Below, piece by piece: positions 52,149-61,154 of a stretch of DNA of 64,000 nucleotides. The notes below the pieces were generated by a model. The model saw only the letters and a program-made list of their open reading frames with translations, was not told where the DNA came from and made no database searches. This DNA is from Acidimicrobiales bacterium. GTDB lineage: Bacteria; Actinomycetota; Acidimicrobiia; Acidimicrobiales; SHLQ01. Location of the stretch: contig JAHDEJ010000029.1 of NCBI GenBank assembly GCA_020628865.1, positions 1-64,000 on the forward strand. The letters run 5' to 3'. Both the position numbers and the translations under genes were made by a program. Numbering within the stretch: the first letter of the stretch is position 1; each line of letters starts with the position of its first letter.

Positions 52149-52691
52149 TCACCGGACGGACGGGGGCCCTCGCCGTGAAACAGGCCGGGAACGAACAGGA
52201 AGGAGAATCGGGGTGCGGCGTGTCCGACCGAAGTGAGCCGGGTCCACGGAGCCGAACGACGGGAGTTGGCCGCCGGTCGTCGCTGCGAGCTGGAGAACGA
52301 GTTCGGTGACGGTGCGAACCGCAGCGCGCAGCAGCATCGCAACGGGGACGACGGCCGCAAGACCGAACCAGAAGACGGCCTCGCCGAAGAGCGCGGTGGC
52401 GGCGATCCCGTCGAGCGAGCGCTCGGCCATCTCGAGGCCGACATACCCGATGCCGAGCACGGCGGACAGAAGCGGAACCGAAAGGGGGTCGTGCTGACGG
52501 CGCCGGAGACTGTTCGTGATGGCCGATCCGAGTCCGAGAATCGCGAAGAGGCTGCCGAACGTCCAAGCCAGTTCGAGGTGGCCGTGGCCCACGCTCGTGT
52601 TCGCTCCGGTCAGACCCGCGACCGTGTAGGCGACCTGGTGGATCGCCATGATGCCGACGCCGGCAAGGAGCAGCGAGTCGAGCTTCCGCAC
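52149..52691 (-). CDS. Four-helix membrane protein, unknown function
   Basis: 180-aa protein with four to five helices (~8-28, 42-60, 72-88, 100-125) and a hydrophilic Arg-rich C-terminus. Helix-associated His residues occur in MAIHQVAYT and VGHGHLELAW. It starts with GTG and precedes the His-rich lipoprotein by 45 bp, so it is probably the first gene of a three-gene envelope cluster. Not recognised. Confidence 0.55.
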   Translation of the reverse strand: MRKLDSLLLAGVGIMAIHQVAYTVAGLTGANTSVGHGHLELAWTFGSLFAILGLGSAITNSLRRRQHDPLSVPLLSAVLGIGYVGLEMAERSLDGIAATALFGEAVFWFGLAAVVPVAMLLRAAVRTVTELVLQLAATTGGQLPSFGSVDPAHFGRTRRTPILLPVRSRPVSRRGPPSVR

Positions 52692-52757
52692 ACTGTCGAG
52701 GGTACCCGCCGGCGTGGTTCAGTGGCGGTCGCAGCGTGTGGGATCCGTCATGCCGAA

Positions 52758-54785
52758 TCAGGCGGCGTCGAGCTGCGCGGCACCCATCGTGCTCACGAGC
52801 TCGGGCTTGTGCAGCAGATACCCCTGGATGCGTTCGCACCCCATGCGGCGCAGATGCTCGAGCTGTTCCGCAGTCTCGACGCACTCGGCGACAACGACGA
52901 GATCGAGGCGCCGGGCCAGCGACACCACCGATTCGGTGATGGCGTGGGCGTAGTCGTCCTCGAGCATCCGGTGGATGAAGCTGCCGTCCATCTTGACCAT
53001 GCCGATCGGGAAGTCCCGCAGGTAACCGAGCGAGGAGGCGCCCTTGCCGAAGTCATCGATCGCCAGCGTGAACCCGGCATCTCGAAGGCTCTCCAGCGTT
53101 CCCGCAGCCGCAGCGAGCGCACCGGTGAGACCGACCTCGGTGATTTCGATGACGAGACAGCTCGGCTCCAACCCGAAGCGGTGGAGGCCCTGCTTCATCC
53201 GATCGGCGAAGTCCGGGGAGAGCAGCTGCGACGGAGCGACGTTGACCGACAGCGTGTGGCCCGGTTCCTTCAGCCAGTCGACGAGATGGCGCAGGCTCTT
53301 CTCCAACACGATGTCGGTGAGCGCGTCGAGCAGGCCCTCGGCTTCGGCGATCTCGACGAACGAATCCGGGGGGACGAAGCCGCGTGTCGGATGGATCCAG
53401 CGCACCAGCGCCTCATACCCGACCAGCGATCCCTCCTCGGCACAGAAGATCCCCTGGAGCGCCACATCGATCTCCTCGTTCGTCAACGCGATGCGGAGGT
53501 CGTCGGTGATGCGGACGCGTTCATCGAGTTCCTCGACGAGGACCGAGTCGAACACGACCAGACGGTTTCGGCCCTCGTGCTTCGCCCGGTACATCGCGAG
53601 GTCGGCGTCCCGGATCAACTCGGCGGACGTCGAGGAACGGTCGCTGCTGAAGGCGATGCCGATCGATGCGGCACTGTGGATGGAGCGTTCGGCCAGCCGG
53701 AACGGCGGGGCCATGGCTTCGAGAATCGCATCGGCGATTGCGATCGCTCCGACGACGCTGTCCGGATGGCGGAGCAGGATGACGAACTCGTCGCCGCCGA
53801 ACCGTGCGATCAGATCGTCGGGGTGGACACACGGGCGGAGGCGGTCAGCGGTCTGTTGCAGCAGCTCATCGCCGTATTGGTGACCGAGCGAGTCGTTGAC
53901 GACCTTGAAATCGTCGATGTCGATGAGGAGCACGGCGACGTCCTGGCCGTCGGCACCGGCCGCATCCAGGTCGGCGTTGAGACGGACACGGTTCGCCAAC
54001 CCCGTGAGCATGTCGGTGTTGGCGAGTTCGGCCAGGCCCTCGTTGAGCTTCTTCAGGCGGTTCTCTGCCGCGACCGTGTCGGTGATGTCGCGCTCGACGG
54101 TGTACCAGAGCTGCTTGTCCGGGTCGTAGACCGTGCTGACCCAGAGCTCGACCCGCGAACCATCGGCGCGCCGAGTGGACAACCGGGTGGACGCCCGATG
54201 GTCGGGAGAATCGATCGCTGACGCCATGGACATCAATGCGTCGAGGTCCTCCGGCCCCCAGAGGTAGTCCGTCACGCGGGCCCCCGGCGCGTGGACCGAC
54301 GGCCCGTGCAGTCGAACCGCGGCGCTGTTGGCGTACAGGACGTAGTTCCGGATGTCGCTGACGATGAAGAGGTCGTCGGTGAGATCGACGAGGGTCAGGA
54401 GCTCTTCATTGCGGGCCCGGGATTCGGCGAGGAGGGTCGCGTCTCGTCCGCACACGAGCAGTCGGTTGTCGGCCACCAGGCGGGTGTAGACCTCGTAGGT
54501 GCCCCAGGTGTCGTCCCCACGCCGCCAACGCTGCTCATACGTGTCGATCCGGCCCTCGAGCACGTTCTGCTTGATGATCGCGAAGCTCGCTCGGTCATCC
54601 TCGTGGACGAAGTCGTGGAAGACGAGGCCGAGGATCTCGTCCGGGCGTCGAAGCAGGCCCGCTGCTCCAGCGTCGTTGATGTCGATGACCACTCCGGTCG
54701 CCATGTCGATGACGACCACAAGATCCTGCATTTCGTCGAGGTAGCGCCGCGCCCACGCATCGCTCGACATCTCTGGTTGACCCAC
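52758..54785 (-). CDS. PAS-PAS-GGDEF-EAL cyclic-di-GMP signalling protein
   Basis: 675-aa cytoplasmic protein: PAS ~12-125, PAS ~126-250, GGDEF ~260-420 with intact GGDEF in RFGGDEFVILL (~334), EAL ~435-670 with EALVRW. In the EAL domain loop 6 reads DDFGKGASS instead of DDFGTGYSS and VAECVET replaces VAEGVET, so phosphodiesterase activity may be changed while cyclase activity looks intact. GTG at 54785 has no clear ribosome-binding site; ATG at 54770 is an alternative. Confidence 0.9.
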   Translation of the reverse strand: MGQPEMSSDAWARRYLDEMQDLVVVIDMATGVVIDINDAGAAGLLRRPDEILGLVFHDFVHEDDRASFAIIKQNVLEGRIDTYEQRWRRGDDTWGTYEVYTRLVADNRLLVCGRDATLLAESRARNEELLTLVDLTDDLFIVSDIRNYVLYANSAAVRLHGPSVHAPGARVTDYLWGPEDLDALMSMASAIDSPDHRASTRLSTRRADGSRVELWVSTVYDPDKQLWYTVERDITDTVAAENRLKKLNEGLAELANTDMLTGLANRVRLNADLDAAGADGQDVAVLLIDIDDFKVVNDSLGHQYGDELLQQTADRLRPCVHPDDLIARFGGDEFVILLRHPDSVVGAIAIADAILEAMAPPFRLAERSIHSAASIGIAFSSDRSSTSAELIRDADLAMYRAKHEGRNRLVVFDSVLVEELDERVRITDDLRIALTNEEIDVALQGIFCAEEGSLVGYEALVRWIHPTRGFVPPDSFVEIAEAEGLLDALTDIVLEKSLRHLVDWLKEPGHTLSVNVAPSQLLSPDFADRMKQGLHRFGLEPSCLVIEITEVGLTGALAAAAGTLESLRDAGFTLAIDDFGKGASSLGYLRDFPIGMVKMDGSFIHRMLEDDYAHAITESVVSLARRLDLVVVAECVETAEQLEHLRRMGCERIQGYLLHKPELVSTMGAAQLDAA

Positions 54786-54861
54786 GTTGGGTCAATCGGC
54801 CCATTCGCCGATCGGCTGATGGCTTGTCATCGAATCGACATGATCCGGATAGGGTCCCCCG

Positions 54862-56298
54862 ATGACGCCAGACCGCCTCTTCGCTCCCGGGTTGCGCGGC
54901 TTCTCGGCGTCGACGATGACGGTTGTCGCAGTGGCCGCGTACAACAACCTCTCCGTGGGCGCGGCGCTCCCGGCGATCGGGGACGACCTGGGCAGCCTCG
55001 AGCTGCTCCCATGGGTGGTCACGGTCGAGTTGATCACCTCGGCGATCGCCACGCTCGCGATCGGGCCCGTGATCGACGGCATCGGCACCCGGCGGATCTA
55101 TCGGGTCAGCCTCGTGGCGTTCGCCATCACCTGTGTGGCGTGCGCCGCGGCGCCGACCATGGGTGCGTTGGTCGCTGCGCGGGCGGCGCAGGGGTTGGCC
55201 GGGGGAGCCATCATCGCCAACGTGATGGCCGCCATCGGCCTCGGCGTTCCCGAACCGCTGCGAGCCCGGGCCTACGCCATCAACTCGTCCGTCTGGGGAG
55301 TGATGGGGCTGGCCGGACCGGCGCTGGCGGCCGTCGTGCTCACCGTGGCGGGCTGGCCTGCGATCTTCCTCATCAACCTTCCGGTCGCATTCGGGGCCGC
55401 GGTCATCGGGTGGAATCACTTTCCCGGCCCGGTGGAGGAGGGGCGGGTGCGCGCCGATTGGCGAGGGCTCCTGCTGCTCACGGTCTTCACGGTGCTGACG
55501 CTCGTGGGCTTCTCGATCCCCGGTGTGTGGACGGCCGTGGCTGCCGCCGGGTCACTGGCGCTCATCGGCGTCTACGTCATGCACGAGCGCCGCACCGAAC
55601 CACCCGTGCTGCGGGTTCGCCATCTCGCCTCGTCACAGTTCCGTCGCCTCCATCTGATCGCCGTCCTCGCCGTGGTTTCGGGAATCGGGTCGAACTCCTT
55701 TCTCACCCTCTATGTCAAGGGCACCCGAGGGTTCACGACCGGCGCTGCGGCCTTCACCGTCCTCTTCCTGACCGTCGGGTGGACGACCGGTGCGATCGTG
55801 AGCAGCAAGCTCGTCGAATGGCGGTCGAGCGAGTTCGCCGTGCGGGTCGGCGCGATCGTCCTGACCGTTGGGGTGACGGGCGCTGTCGTGGTGGTGGCCG
55901 CCGACCTGCCGGTCTGGTTGATCTTCATCGCCTACACGCTGGTGGGCTACGGCCTCGGAGCGGTGTCGAGCTCAATCCTCATCGTGCTGCAGGCCAAGGC
56001 GAAGCCGGCCGAGATGGGTCGCCTCATCTCCGCCCACCAGTTCGTCCGCACCCTCGGGTTCAGCTACGGAGCCGCCATCGCCGGTGCCGCGCTCTTCGGC
56101 GTGATCGTCAACCGGTTGGGCGATGCCGACGAGGTTCGCGACCTCCTGAGTGATGAGGTGGTCGTGACGAGTGCGGCCGCGGTCGAGGCGCTCCGTGATG
56201 GCTTCCTTCTCGCCGTGGTCGTGTCCGCCGTGTTCGGATGGGTGGCCCTCGCGTTCGCGCTGCAGCTGCAGGAAGAACCCGCCCCGGTCGCCGCCTGA
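54862..56298 (+). CDS. MFS efflux transporter, DHA2-like
   Basis: 478-aa major facilitator with 14 predicted helices, as in the DHA2 drug:H+ antiporters. ELITSAIATLAIGPVIDGIGTRRIY holds motif A (GPVIDGIGTRR, ~72-82) and AARAAQGLAGGAIIANV (~107-123) resembles motif B; GPALAAVVLTVAGWPAIFLIN contains the motif-C-like G/P pattern. Substrate unknown. Divergent from the PAS-GGDEF-EAL gene with a 76-bp gap. Confidence 0.85.
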   Translation: MTPDRLFAPGLRGFSASTMTVVAVAAYNNLSVGAALPAIGDDLGSLELLPWVVTVELITSAIATLAIGPVIDGIGTRRIYRVSLVAFAITCVACAAAPTMGALVAARAAQGLAGGAIIANVMAAIGLGVPEPLRARAYAINSSVWGVMGLAGPALAAVVLTVAGWPAIFLINLPVAFGAAVIGWNHFPGPVEEGRVRADWRGLLLLTVFTVLTLVGFSIPGVWTAVAAAGSLALIGVYVMHERRTEPPVLRVRHLASSQFRRLHLIAVLAVVSGIGSNSFLTLYVKGTRGFTTGAAAFTVLFLTVGWTTGAIVSSKLVEWRSSEFAVRVGAIVLTVGVTGAVVVVAADLPVWLIFIAYTLVGYGLGAVSSSILIVLQAKAKPAEMGRLISAHQFVRTLGFSYGAAIAGAALFGVIVNRLGDADEVRDLLSDEVVVTSAAAVEALRDGFLLAVVVSAVFGWVALAFALQLQEEPAPVAA

Positions 56299-56306
56299 TC
56301 CGGGAG

Positions 56307-57098
56307 TCAGTCGCCTTCGGGAGGGTCGAAGAAGCGGGTGTCGGTGGACCGGATGCGCTGGGTGCAGTCCCGGAAGAAGCGCACCGGGCCCGAGTTGCAG
56401 GCGCGCAGGAGCTTGCGGTGGTCCCAGGCGACCACCGCAGCAGCGCCGATCGCCGTCGCATTCCAGACCGTCCGGGCGAACCGGCGTGGGGCCGGCGACC
56501 ACTGCTGGAGGTGGGCGGGGAGGGTGGCGGCGTGGAAGTCGAGGTGCCGGACTTCATCGGCGTGAATGCGCGCGAACAGCCGGGCGAGCGTCGGATCGCC
56601 CACGCCGGTGGCGAGGATCTCGTAGAAGCGACTCGACACGACCTCGGCCACGAGCAGGATGAGGACCTCCGCCCGGAGTCCGCAGATCCGTCGAGCCCGC
56701 TGGAACACGGCATCGGTCCAATGCTCCTGGATCATGTCGATGTCCAGGGCATCGCAGACGAGGGCGAGAAGCCGGGCGTGTTCCTGTTCCTCGGCAACGA
56801 AGTACCGGATCGCCTCGAGGTAGTGGAGGTCGCCGGTGCGGGCAGCCATCTTCGTGAGGTGCCAGCCGGTGCCCATCTCGCCGAGCTGGAACGTGGGGAG
56901 CGACCGCCGGAGCCCGTCGTGCACGACGGGTGCCAGGATCCACATCCCGCTGGTGGTCACGTCGGTGTGCGCCCCGGCCCGGATGGCGAAGTCGGCATGC
57001 CAGTCCTCCGTCGATGCCGGGGGTTGCTGGCGGAACAGCGGCACGACGTTCGTGCGTTCGGAGCGGTGAATCGGGTGTGGGGATCGGGTCGTCGTCAT
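56307..57098 (-). CDS. Ferritin-like putative diiron protein
   Basis: 263-aa protein with a four-helix ferritin-like core (~70-205). Two ExxH motifs, EEQEHARL (~105-112) and ADEVRHLDFH (~184-193), with Glu residues in the intervening helices (QLGEMG ~71-76, VAEVVSSRFYE ~150-160), form a plausible dinuclear metal site. Substrate unknown. It is divergent from recA, and the LexA box at 57171-57184 lies only 73 bp upstream, so SOS control is possible. Confidence 0.72.
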   Translation of the reverse strand: MTTTRSPHPIHRSERTNVVPLFRQQPPASTEDWHADFAIRAGAHTDVTTSGMWILAPVVHDGLRRSLPTFQLGEMGTGWHLTKMAARTGDLHYLEAIRYFVAEEQEHARLLALVCDALDIDMIQEHWTDAVFQRARRICGLRAEVLILLVAEVVSSRFYEILATGVGDPTLARLFARIHADEVRHLDFHAATLPAHLQQWSPAPRRFARTVWNATAIGAAAVVAWDHRKLLRACNSGPVRFFRDCTQRIRSTDTRFFDPPEGD

Positions 57099-57170
57099 GA
57101 GGGCACCGTGACGGGGGAGGGGTGAAACCGAGGTAAATGCCTACGGCTCCGTGCCGGTCCCGCATGGCTG

Positions 57171-57184
57171 CGAACGTCCGTTCG
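57171..57184. promoter_or_regulatory. LexA (SOS) box 1
   Basis: CGAAC-GTCC-GTTCG, a perfect match to the actinobacterial/Bacillus-type SOS box GAAC-N4-GTTC. It is nearer the ferritin-like gene start (73 bp) than recA and could control both. Confidence 0.82.
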
Positions 57185-57209
57185 AAAATTCGTGCCCGAA
57201 ATGCTTGCC

Positions 57210-57223
57210 CGAACAGTTGTTCG
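57210..57223. promoter_or_regulatory. LexA (SOS) box 2
   Basis: CGAAC-AGTT-GTTCG, again a perfect GAAC-N4-GTTC, 39 bp from box 1. It lies 30 bp upstream of the PafBC-type promoter core of recA. Confidence 0.85.
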
Positions 57224-57252
57224 CAATTACATTCGTGTCGTTACCAAGAGCG

Positions 57253-57274
57253 TGTCACACCCCCTCTCTAGGGT
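57253..57274 (+). promoter_or_regulatory. Putative PafBC-type (RecA-NDp) promoter of recA
   Basis: TGTCA-CAC-N8-TAGGGT compared with the mycobacterial RecA-NDp consensus TTGTCRGTG-N8-TAnnnT: TGTCR, the 8-nt gap and TAnnnT agree, the GTG part does not. Transcription would begin near 57281, giving an ~87-nt leader. Together with the LexA boxes it indicates dual SOS and PafBC control. Confidence 0.6.
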
Positions 57275-57328
57275 CAGCACCACTTCCCAAATCAACAGAG
57301 CATCGCATTCGGGTCACCGAGTGCAGCA

Positions 57329-57347
57329 CCGCAGGCAGGTCCTGCGG
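57329..57347 (+). promoter_or_regulatory. Hairpin in the recA leader
   Basis: CCGCAGG-caggt-CCTGCGG, a 7-bp perfect stem with the loop CAGGT, ending 5 nt before the AAGGAG ribosome-binding site at 57353-57358. It may stabilise the message or tune initiation. No terminator-like T tract follows. Confidence 0.4.
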
Positions 57348-57367
57348 CAACCAAGGAGACAGAAACA

Positions 57368-58432
57368 GTGGAGCGAGACAAAGCACTCGACATGGCACTC
57401 GGCCAGATCGAAAAGCAGTTCGGCAAGGGTTCCGTGATGCGCATGGGCGAGAAGGGCTCGATGGCCATCGAGTCCGTCCCAACCGGCGCACTGGCGTTGG
57501 ACCTCGCCCTGGGTATCGGCGGCCTTCCCCGCGGCCGTGTCACCGAGATCTACGGCCCGGAGTCCTCGGGCAAGTCCACGCTCGCCACCCATGTGGTGGC
57601 CGAGGCACAGCGCAACGGTGGCACCTGCGCCTACATCGATGCCGAGCATGCGATGGACCCGGTGTACGCCAAGGCGATCGGCGTCGACATCGACAGCCTG
57701 CTCATCTCCCAGCCGGACACCGGCGAGCAGGCGCTCGAAATCTGCGACATGCTCGTGCGCTCCGGTGCGCTCGACGTGATCGTGGTCGACTCGGTGGCGG
57801 CGCTCACGCCGAAGGCCGAAATCGAAGGCGACATGGGCGACCACCACGTGGGTGCCCAGGCTCGTCTCATGTCGCAGGCGTTGCGCAAGCTCACCGCCAA
57901 CCTGAACAAGACCGACACCATCTGCATCTTCATCAACCAGCTGCGCGAAAAGATCGGCGTCATGTTCGGTTCGCCCGAGACCACGCCCGGCGGCCGTGCG
58001 CTCAAGTTCTACTCGTCGGTCCGCCTCGACATCCGTCGTATCGAGTCCATCAAGCAGGGGGCCGAGGTCGTCGGCAACCGGACTCGCGTCAAGGTCGTCA
58101 AGAACAAGGTGGCTCCGCCGTTCCGGCAGGCCGAGTTCGACATCATGTACGGCCACGGCATCAGCCGTGAGGGTTCCGTGCTCGATCTTGCGGCCGAACA
58201 CGACGTCGTGAAGAAATCGGGTGCCTGGTACACGTACGAGGGTGAACAGCTCGGCCAGGGTCGGGAGAAGGCCAAGGACTTCCTGACCGAGAACCCGGAG
58301 GTCATGGTCGAGATCACCGATCGGGTGACCCGTCTGGTCATGCCGACGCCGGAAGGGGAGAGCGAAGAAGTCGTCGACCTCACCGACGAGTTCTCCGACG
58401 CCGACGACGAGCCGATCCTGCTCGACGACTGA
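57368..58432 (+). CDS. recA: RecA recombinase
   Basis: 354-aa DNA-dependent ATPase for strand exchange and LexA self-cleavage. Walker A GPESSGKS at 63-70, Walker [11 protein letters not shown] (~138-147), loop L2 region [17 protein letters not shown] (~199-215) and an acidic tail ending [10 protein letters not shown]. No intein interrupts it. GTG start with AAGGAG 9 nt upstream. No recX follows; the gene is alone between its SOS control region and a strong hairpin. Confidence 0.98.
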   Translation: MERDKALDMALGQIEKQFGKGSVMRMGEKGSMAIESVPTGALALDLALGIGGLPRGRVTEIYGPESSGKSTLATHVVAEAQRNGGTCAYIDAEHAMDPVYAKAIGVDIDSLLISQPDTGEQALEICDMLVRSGALDVIVVDSVAALTPKAEIEGDMGDHHVGAQARLMSQALRKLTANLNKTDTICIFINQLREKIGVMFGSPETTPGGRALKFYSSVRLDIRRIESIKQGAEVVGNRTRVKVVKNKVAPPFRQAEFDIMYGHGISREGSVLDLAAEHDVVKKSGAWYTYEGEQLGQGREKAKDFLTENPEVMVEITDRVTRLVMPTPEGESEEVVDLTDEFSDADDEPILLDD

Positions 58433-58474
58433 TCGGCAGATCCGGCGGTTCGATCCGCTGATGATCCTGAACAA

Positions 58475-58509
58475 CCGAGCGCCCCGCCACAATGTGGCGG
58501 GGCGCTCGG
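58475..58509. terminator. Strong hairpin downstream of recA
   Basis: 16-bp perfect stem (CCGAGCGCCCCGCCAC with its complement) with a 3-nt loop AAT, lying 42 bp after the recA stop and 20 bp before the convergent PH-domain gene stop. No T tract; probably a bidirectional GC-type terminator. Confidence 0.7.
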
Positions 58510-58528
58510 CGTTGGAGGGGATCGTGAA

Positions 58529-59281
58529 TCAGGAGCGGTGTTCGATCTGGCGAACCGGGCGCAGCTCGATGAAGTCCTTGGGGTTGATTTCGCTCGGCTT
58601 CGTGGCCAGGCGGACGGCGAGTCGATGGAAGGCCCGTGGTTCGACCAGCCAGGGGATGCTGGCCAACGACTGGTCCTGGCCGGCGGATTCGATGCGGAGG
58701 TCGCCGTAGCCGAGGAGCTCTCCGCCCGTGGTGCGGGTGAGGACGAGGTCGGTGACGTGGCTCACGGGCATCGATGCCACCCGCAGCCCGAGGAATCCGG
58801 TGGCCTCGATGATGCGGCGATTCGTCAGGTAGCGAATCTCGTATTTCCACCAGCGAAGGATCTTCACGCCCAGTCGGGCAATGAACAACAGTCCGACCAT
58901 GGGCACGAGGACCAGGGGGTCGAAGTCGTTGGTGAGCACGACGTAGCCGAGGACGACGCCGCCGACGAGGGCACCCCAACCCCAGGTGCGTTGTTTGACC
59001 CAACGCCACATGGCAATGGCGGCCAACACGACGATGAGCGCACCGAGGTTCAGTCCCTCCCACTGTGGCCGGAGGAGGGCCACGGTGACGAGGATGATGA
59101 CGGCTGCGGTCTCGAGGATCGGTTCGGCGAGGCTGGCCACGTGCTTGGGCGCCTTGTAATAGACCATCTCATCCGCGATCAGCACGTCGATGTCGCGCGG
59201 GGGCGCGACGAGCAGGCGAAGCCAGTCGTTCTGCGTCTTCTGGGGATGCTCCCAGCCCGCCGCAGGGGGATGGTCGGTCAT
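58529..59281 (-). CDS. Bacterial PH-domain membrane protein
   Basis: 250 aa. An N-terminal hydrophilic part with FLGL-type lead, three to four membrane helices (~58-78, 82-95, 101-118, 122-140) and a C-terminal bacterial PH domain (bPH2/DUF304, ~145-235) with YLTNRRIIEATGFLGL and the VSHVTDLVLTRT block. Function of these domains in bacteria is mostly unknown; a membrane-stress or envelope role is guessed. Next to a 62-aa membrane gene 5 bp upstream. Confidence 0.78.
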   Translation of the reverse strand: MTDHPPAAGWEHPQKTQNDWLRLLVAPPRDIDVLIADEMVYYKAPKHVASLAEPILETAAVIILVTVALLRPQWEGLNLGALIVVLAAIAMWRWVKQRTWGWGALVGGVVLGYVVLTNDFDPLVLVPMVGLLFIARLGVKILRWWKYEIRYLTNRRIIEATGFLGLRVASMPVSHVTDLVLTRTTGGELLGYGDLRIESAGQDQSLASIPWLVEPRAFHRLAVRLATKPSEINPKDFIELRPVRQIEHRS

Positions 59282-59286
59282 CGCGG

Positions 59287-59475
59287 TCAGAGACCGAGAG
59301 CCTGGGAGACTCCGGAACCGCCGGCCACGCCGCGGAAGAACTCGAGCATGGCGTTTGCAAGGCCGGCCACGATGCCGAGGAAGTCGTTTCCTCGCTCACC
59401 GGTTTCCGCCGCGTTGAGTGAAATGAGATAGATCACAAACAACCCCAGCATGGGGTAGCCGAATCGTCGTGTCAT
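59287..59475 (-). CDS. Small membrane protein upstream of the PH-domain gene
   Basis: 62 aa with one clear membrane helix (~7-22) and an amphipathic second half (FLGIVAGLANAMLEFFRGV). GGAGG lies 4-5 nt before the ATG at 59475, which supports translation. It ends 5 bp before the PH-domain gene, so both are probably co-transcribed. Not recognised. Confidence 0.55.
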   Translation of the reverse strand: MTRRFGYPMLGLFVIYLISLNAAETGERGNDFLGIVAGLANAMLEFFRGVAGGSGVSQALGL

Positions 59476-59600
59476 GGGTCCTCCAAGTACGTCCTGGTGG
59501 CCCTTCGGTCGTTGCAAAAGCAACTCGCGACTCCGTCCGCGGATCTTCACACTAGCAACACAGATTCGCGCAATGGGTGCATTCTTTCGCGCGCAGCGTG

Positions 59601-59614
59601 TTACATCGATGTAA
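59601..59614. promoter_or_regulatory. Perfect palindrome upstream of miaB
   Basis: TTACATCGATGTAA, 14 bp and perfect, in an AT-richer patch 83 bp before the miaB start and 126 bp from the divergent small membrane gene. Typical in size for a dimeric repressor operator; the regulator is unknown. Confidence 0.4.
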
Positions 59615-59696
59615 TTTCATGGGTGTGTTGCTGCCCGGTTCCGGCCCATGGCGCCCGCCGGAGCCACCGTGTCGATGGGGCAGTAGCCTTGGGATC

Positions 59697-61154
59697 GTGA
59701 AGGGCAAGTACCTGCTGCGCACCTACGGGTGTCAGATGAACGAGCACGATTCTGAACGCATCGCCGGCCTCCTCGAGGCTGACGGATACGAGCCGACGAC
59801 CGACCTCGAAGAGGCGGACGTCGTGATGCTCAACACCTGCTGCATCCGCGAGAACGCCGACAACAAGCTCTACGGCGCCCTCGGCCATCTGAAGGCCGAG
59901 AAGGAACGACGCCCCGACATGCAGATTGCGGTCGGTGGCTGTCTTGCCCAGAAGGACAAGGACCTGGTGGCCACCAAGGCGGGCCATGTCGACGTCGTCT
60001 TCGGTACCCACAACGTGCATCGTGCTGCCGAACTCCTTTCCGAATCCCGCGAGCACGGCCAGATCGTCGAGATCCTCGAGGCGGCCGTCGACGCCGAACA
60101 CGCAGCGTTCCCGTCCGCCCTTCCCGAGAAGCGAGAGGTGGACTACGCCGCGTGGGTGACGATCCAGATCGGTTGCGACAACAGCTGCGCGTTCTGCATC
60201 GTTCCGTCCGTGCGGGGCCCGGAGATCTCCCGCCCGTTCGGTGATCTCGTCCGAGAGATCGAGCACCTTGCATCCGACGGCGTGGCCGAGATCACGCTGC
60301 TCGGTCAGAACGTTAACTCCTACGGCCGGGACATCACGCTGAAGCTCGGCGGCCGGGACGAAGACGAATTCGATGTCCACGAGGCGGGCGAACGGTGGAA
60401 TGCCAATGGGCGTCGCCGCGGTCGTCCGCTCTTCTCGGACCTGCTCCGTGCCGCCGGCGACGTGCCCGGTATCGAGCGGGTTCGCTACACGAGCCCACAT
60501 CCGAAGGACCTTCGGGACGACACGATCGCCGCGATGGCCGAGGTCGATGCCGTCTGCAACCATTTGCATCTGCCCCTGCAGTCGGGGAGCGATCGCATTC
60601 TCAAGGCGATGCACCGCGGTTACACGGCCGAGCGCTACCTCGAACGGCTGAAGGCCGCCCAGAATGGCATCGAGGACCTGGCGGTCAGCACCGACATCAT
60701 CGTCGGCTTCCCCGGCGAGACCGAGGACGACTTCGAGCGCACCCTCGAGGTCGCAGCCGAAGCCGGCTACGACTCGGCCTACACCTTCGTTTTCTCTCCC
60801 CGTGAGGGCACCGAAGCCGCCGAGATGGGCGAGGACTTCATCCCGCAGCCGGTCACCAAAGAACGCATGGCACGGCTTCGGCACGTGATCGAACGGTCGG
60901 CGGCAGCGAAGAACGCGGCCCGCGTCGGGCGCATCGAGGAAGTGGTGATCGAAGGCCCGTCGAAGCGGAACCCCGGCGTCATCAGTGGACGCACCCGTCA
61001 GAACAAGCTGGTGCACTTCGAGGCCGACCTGCGTGCGGGCGCACTCGCCACCGTGGAGATCACCGAGGCGGCCACCCACTACCTGATGGGTGAGCTTCGC
61101 GAGACCCTGCGGGGTCCCAAGGTCAGGACGCGCATCCCCGTTGTTGCCGGCTGA
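59697..61154 (+). CDS. miaB: tRNA-2-methylthio-N6-isopentenyladenosine synthase MiaB
   Basis: Radical-SAM methylthiotransferase that adds 2-methylthio to i6A37 of tRNAs reading UNN codons, 485 aa. N-terminal UPF0004 domain with cluster ligands in TYGCQMNEHDSE (Cys12), LNTCCIRENA and VGGCLAQKD; radical-SAM Cys160, Cys164, Cys167 in GCDNSCAFC; TRAM domain from ~425. A short insertion rich in acidic residues follows the radical-SAM core start (RDEDEFDVHEAGERW, ~220-235). GTG at 59697. The partner miaA lies one gene downstream. Confidence 0.96.
   Translation: MKGKYLLRTYGCQMNEHDSERIAGLLEADGYEPTTDLEEADVVMLNTCCIRENADNKLYGALGHLKAEKERRPDMQIAVGGCLAQKDKDLVATKAGHVDVVFGTHNVHRAAELLSESREHGQIVEILEAAVDAEHAAFPSALPEKREVDYAAWVTIQIGCDNSCAFCIVPSVRGPEISRPFGDLVREIEHLASDGVAEITLLGQNVNSYGRDITLKLGGRDEDEFDVHEAGERWNANGRRRGRPLFSDLLRAAGDVPGIERVRYTSPHPKDLRDDTIAAMAEVDAVCNHLHLPLQSGSDRILKAMHRGYTAERYLERLKAAQNGIEDLAVSTDIIVGFPGETEDDFERTLEVAAEAGYDSAYTFVFSPREGTEAAEMGEDFIPQPVTKERMARLRHVIERSAAAKNAARVGRIEEVVIEGPSKRNPGVISGRTRQNKLVHFEADLRAGALATVEITEAATHYLMGELRETLRGPKVRTRIPVVAG

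Larger units (their letters stand above)
57099..57367. other. Divergent regulatory region of recA and the ferritin-like gene
   Basis: 269 bp without a gene, holding two LexA boxes, a PafBC-type promoter and a leader hairpin (listed separately). It is distinctly less GC-rich than the flanking coding DNA. Confidence 0.75.

Noticed and set aside
52233-54221. A 662-codon plus-strand open frame opposite the PAS-GGDEF-EAL gene
   Set aside because: Shadow frame of a gene with intact GGDEF and EAL motifs; no motif of its own and no ribosome-binding site.
57368-58432. An intein in recA, as in some actinobacteria
   Set aside because: The gene is 354 codons with uninterrupted motifs.
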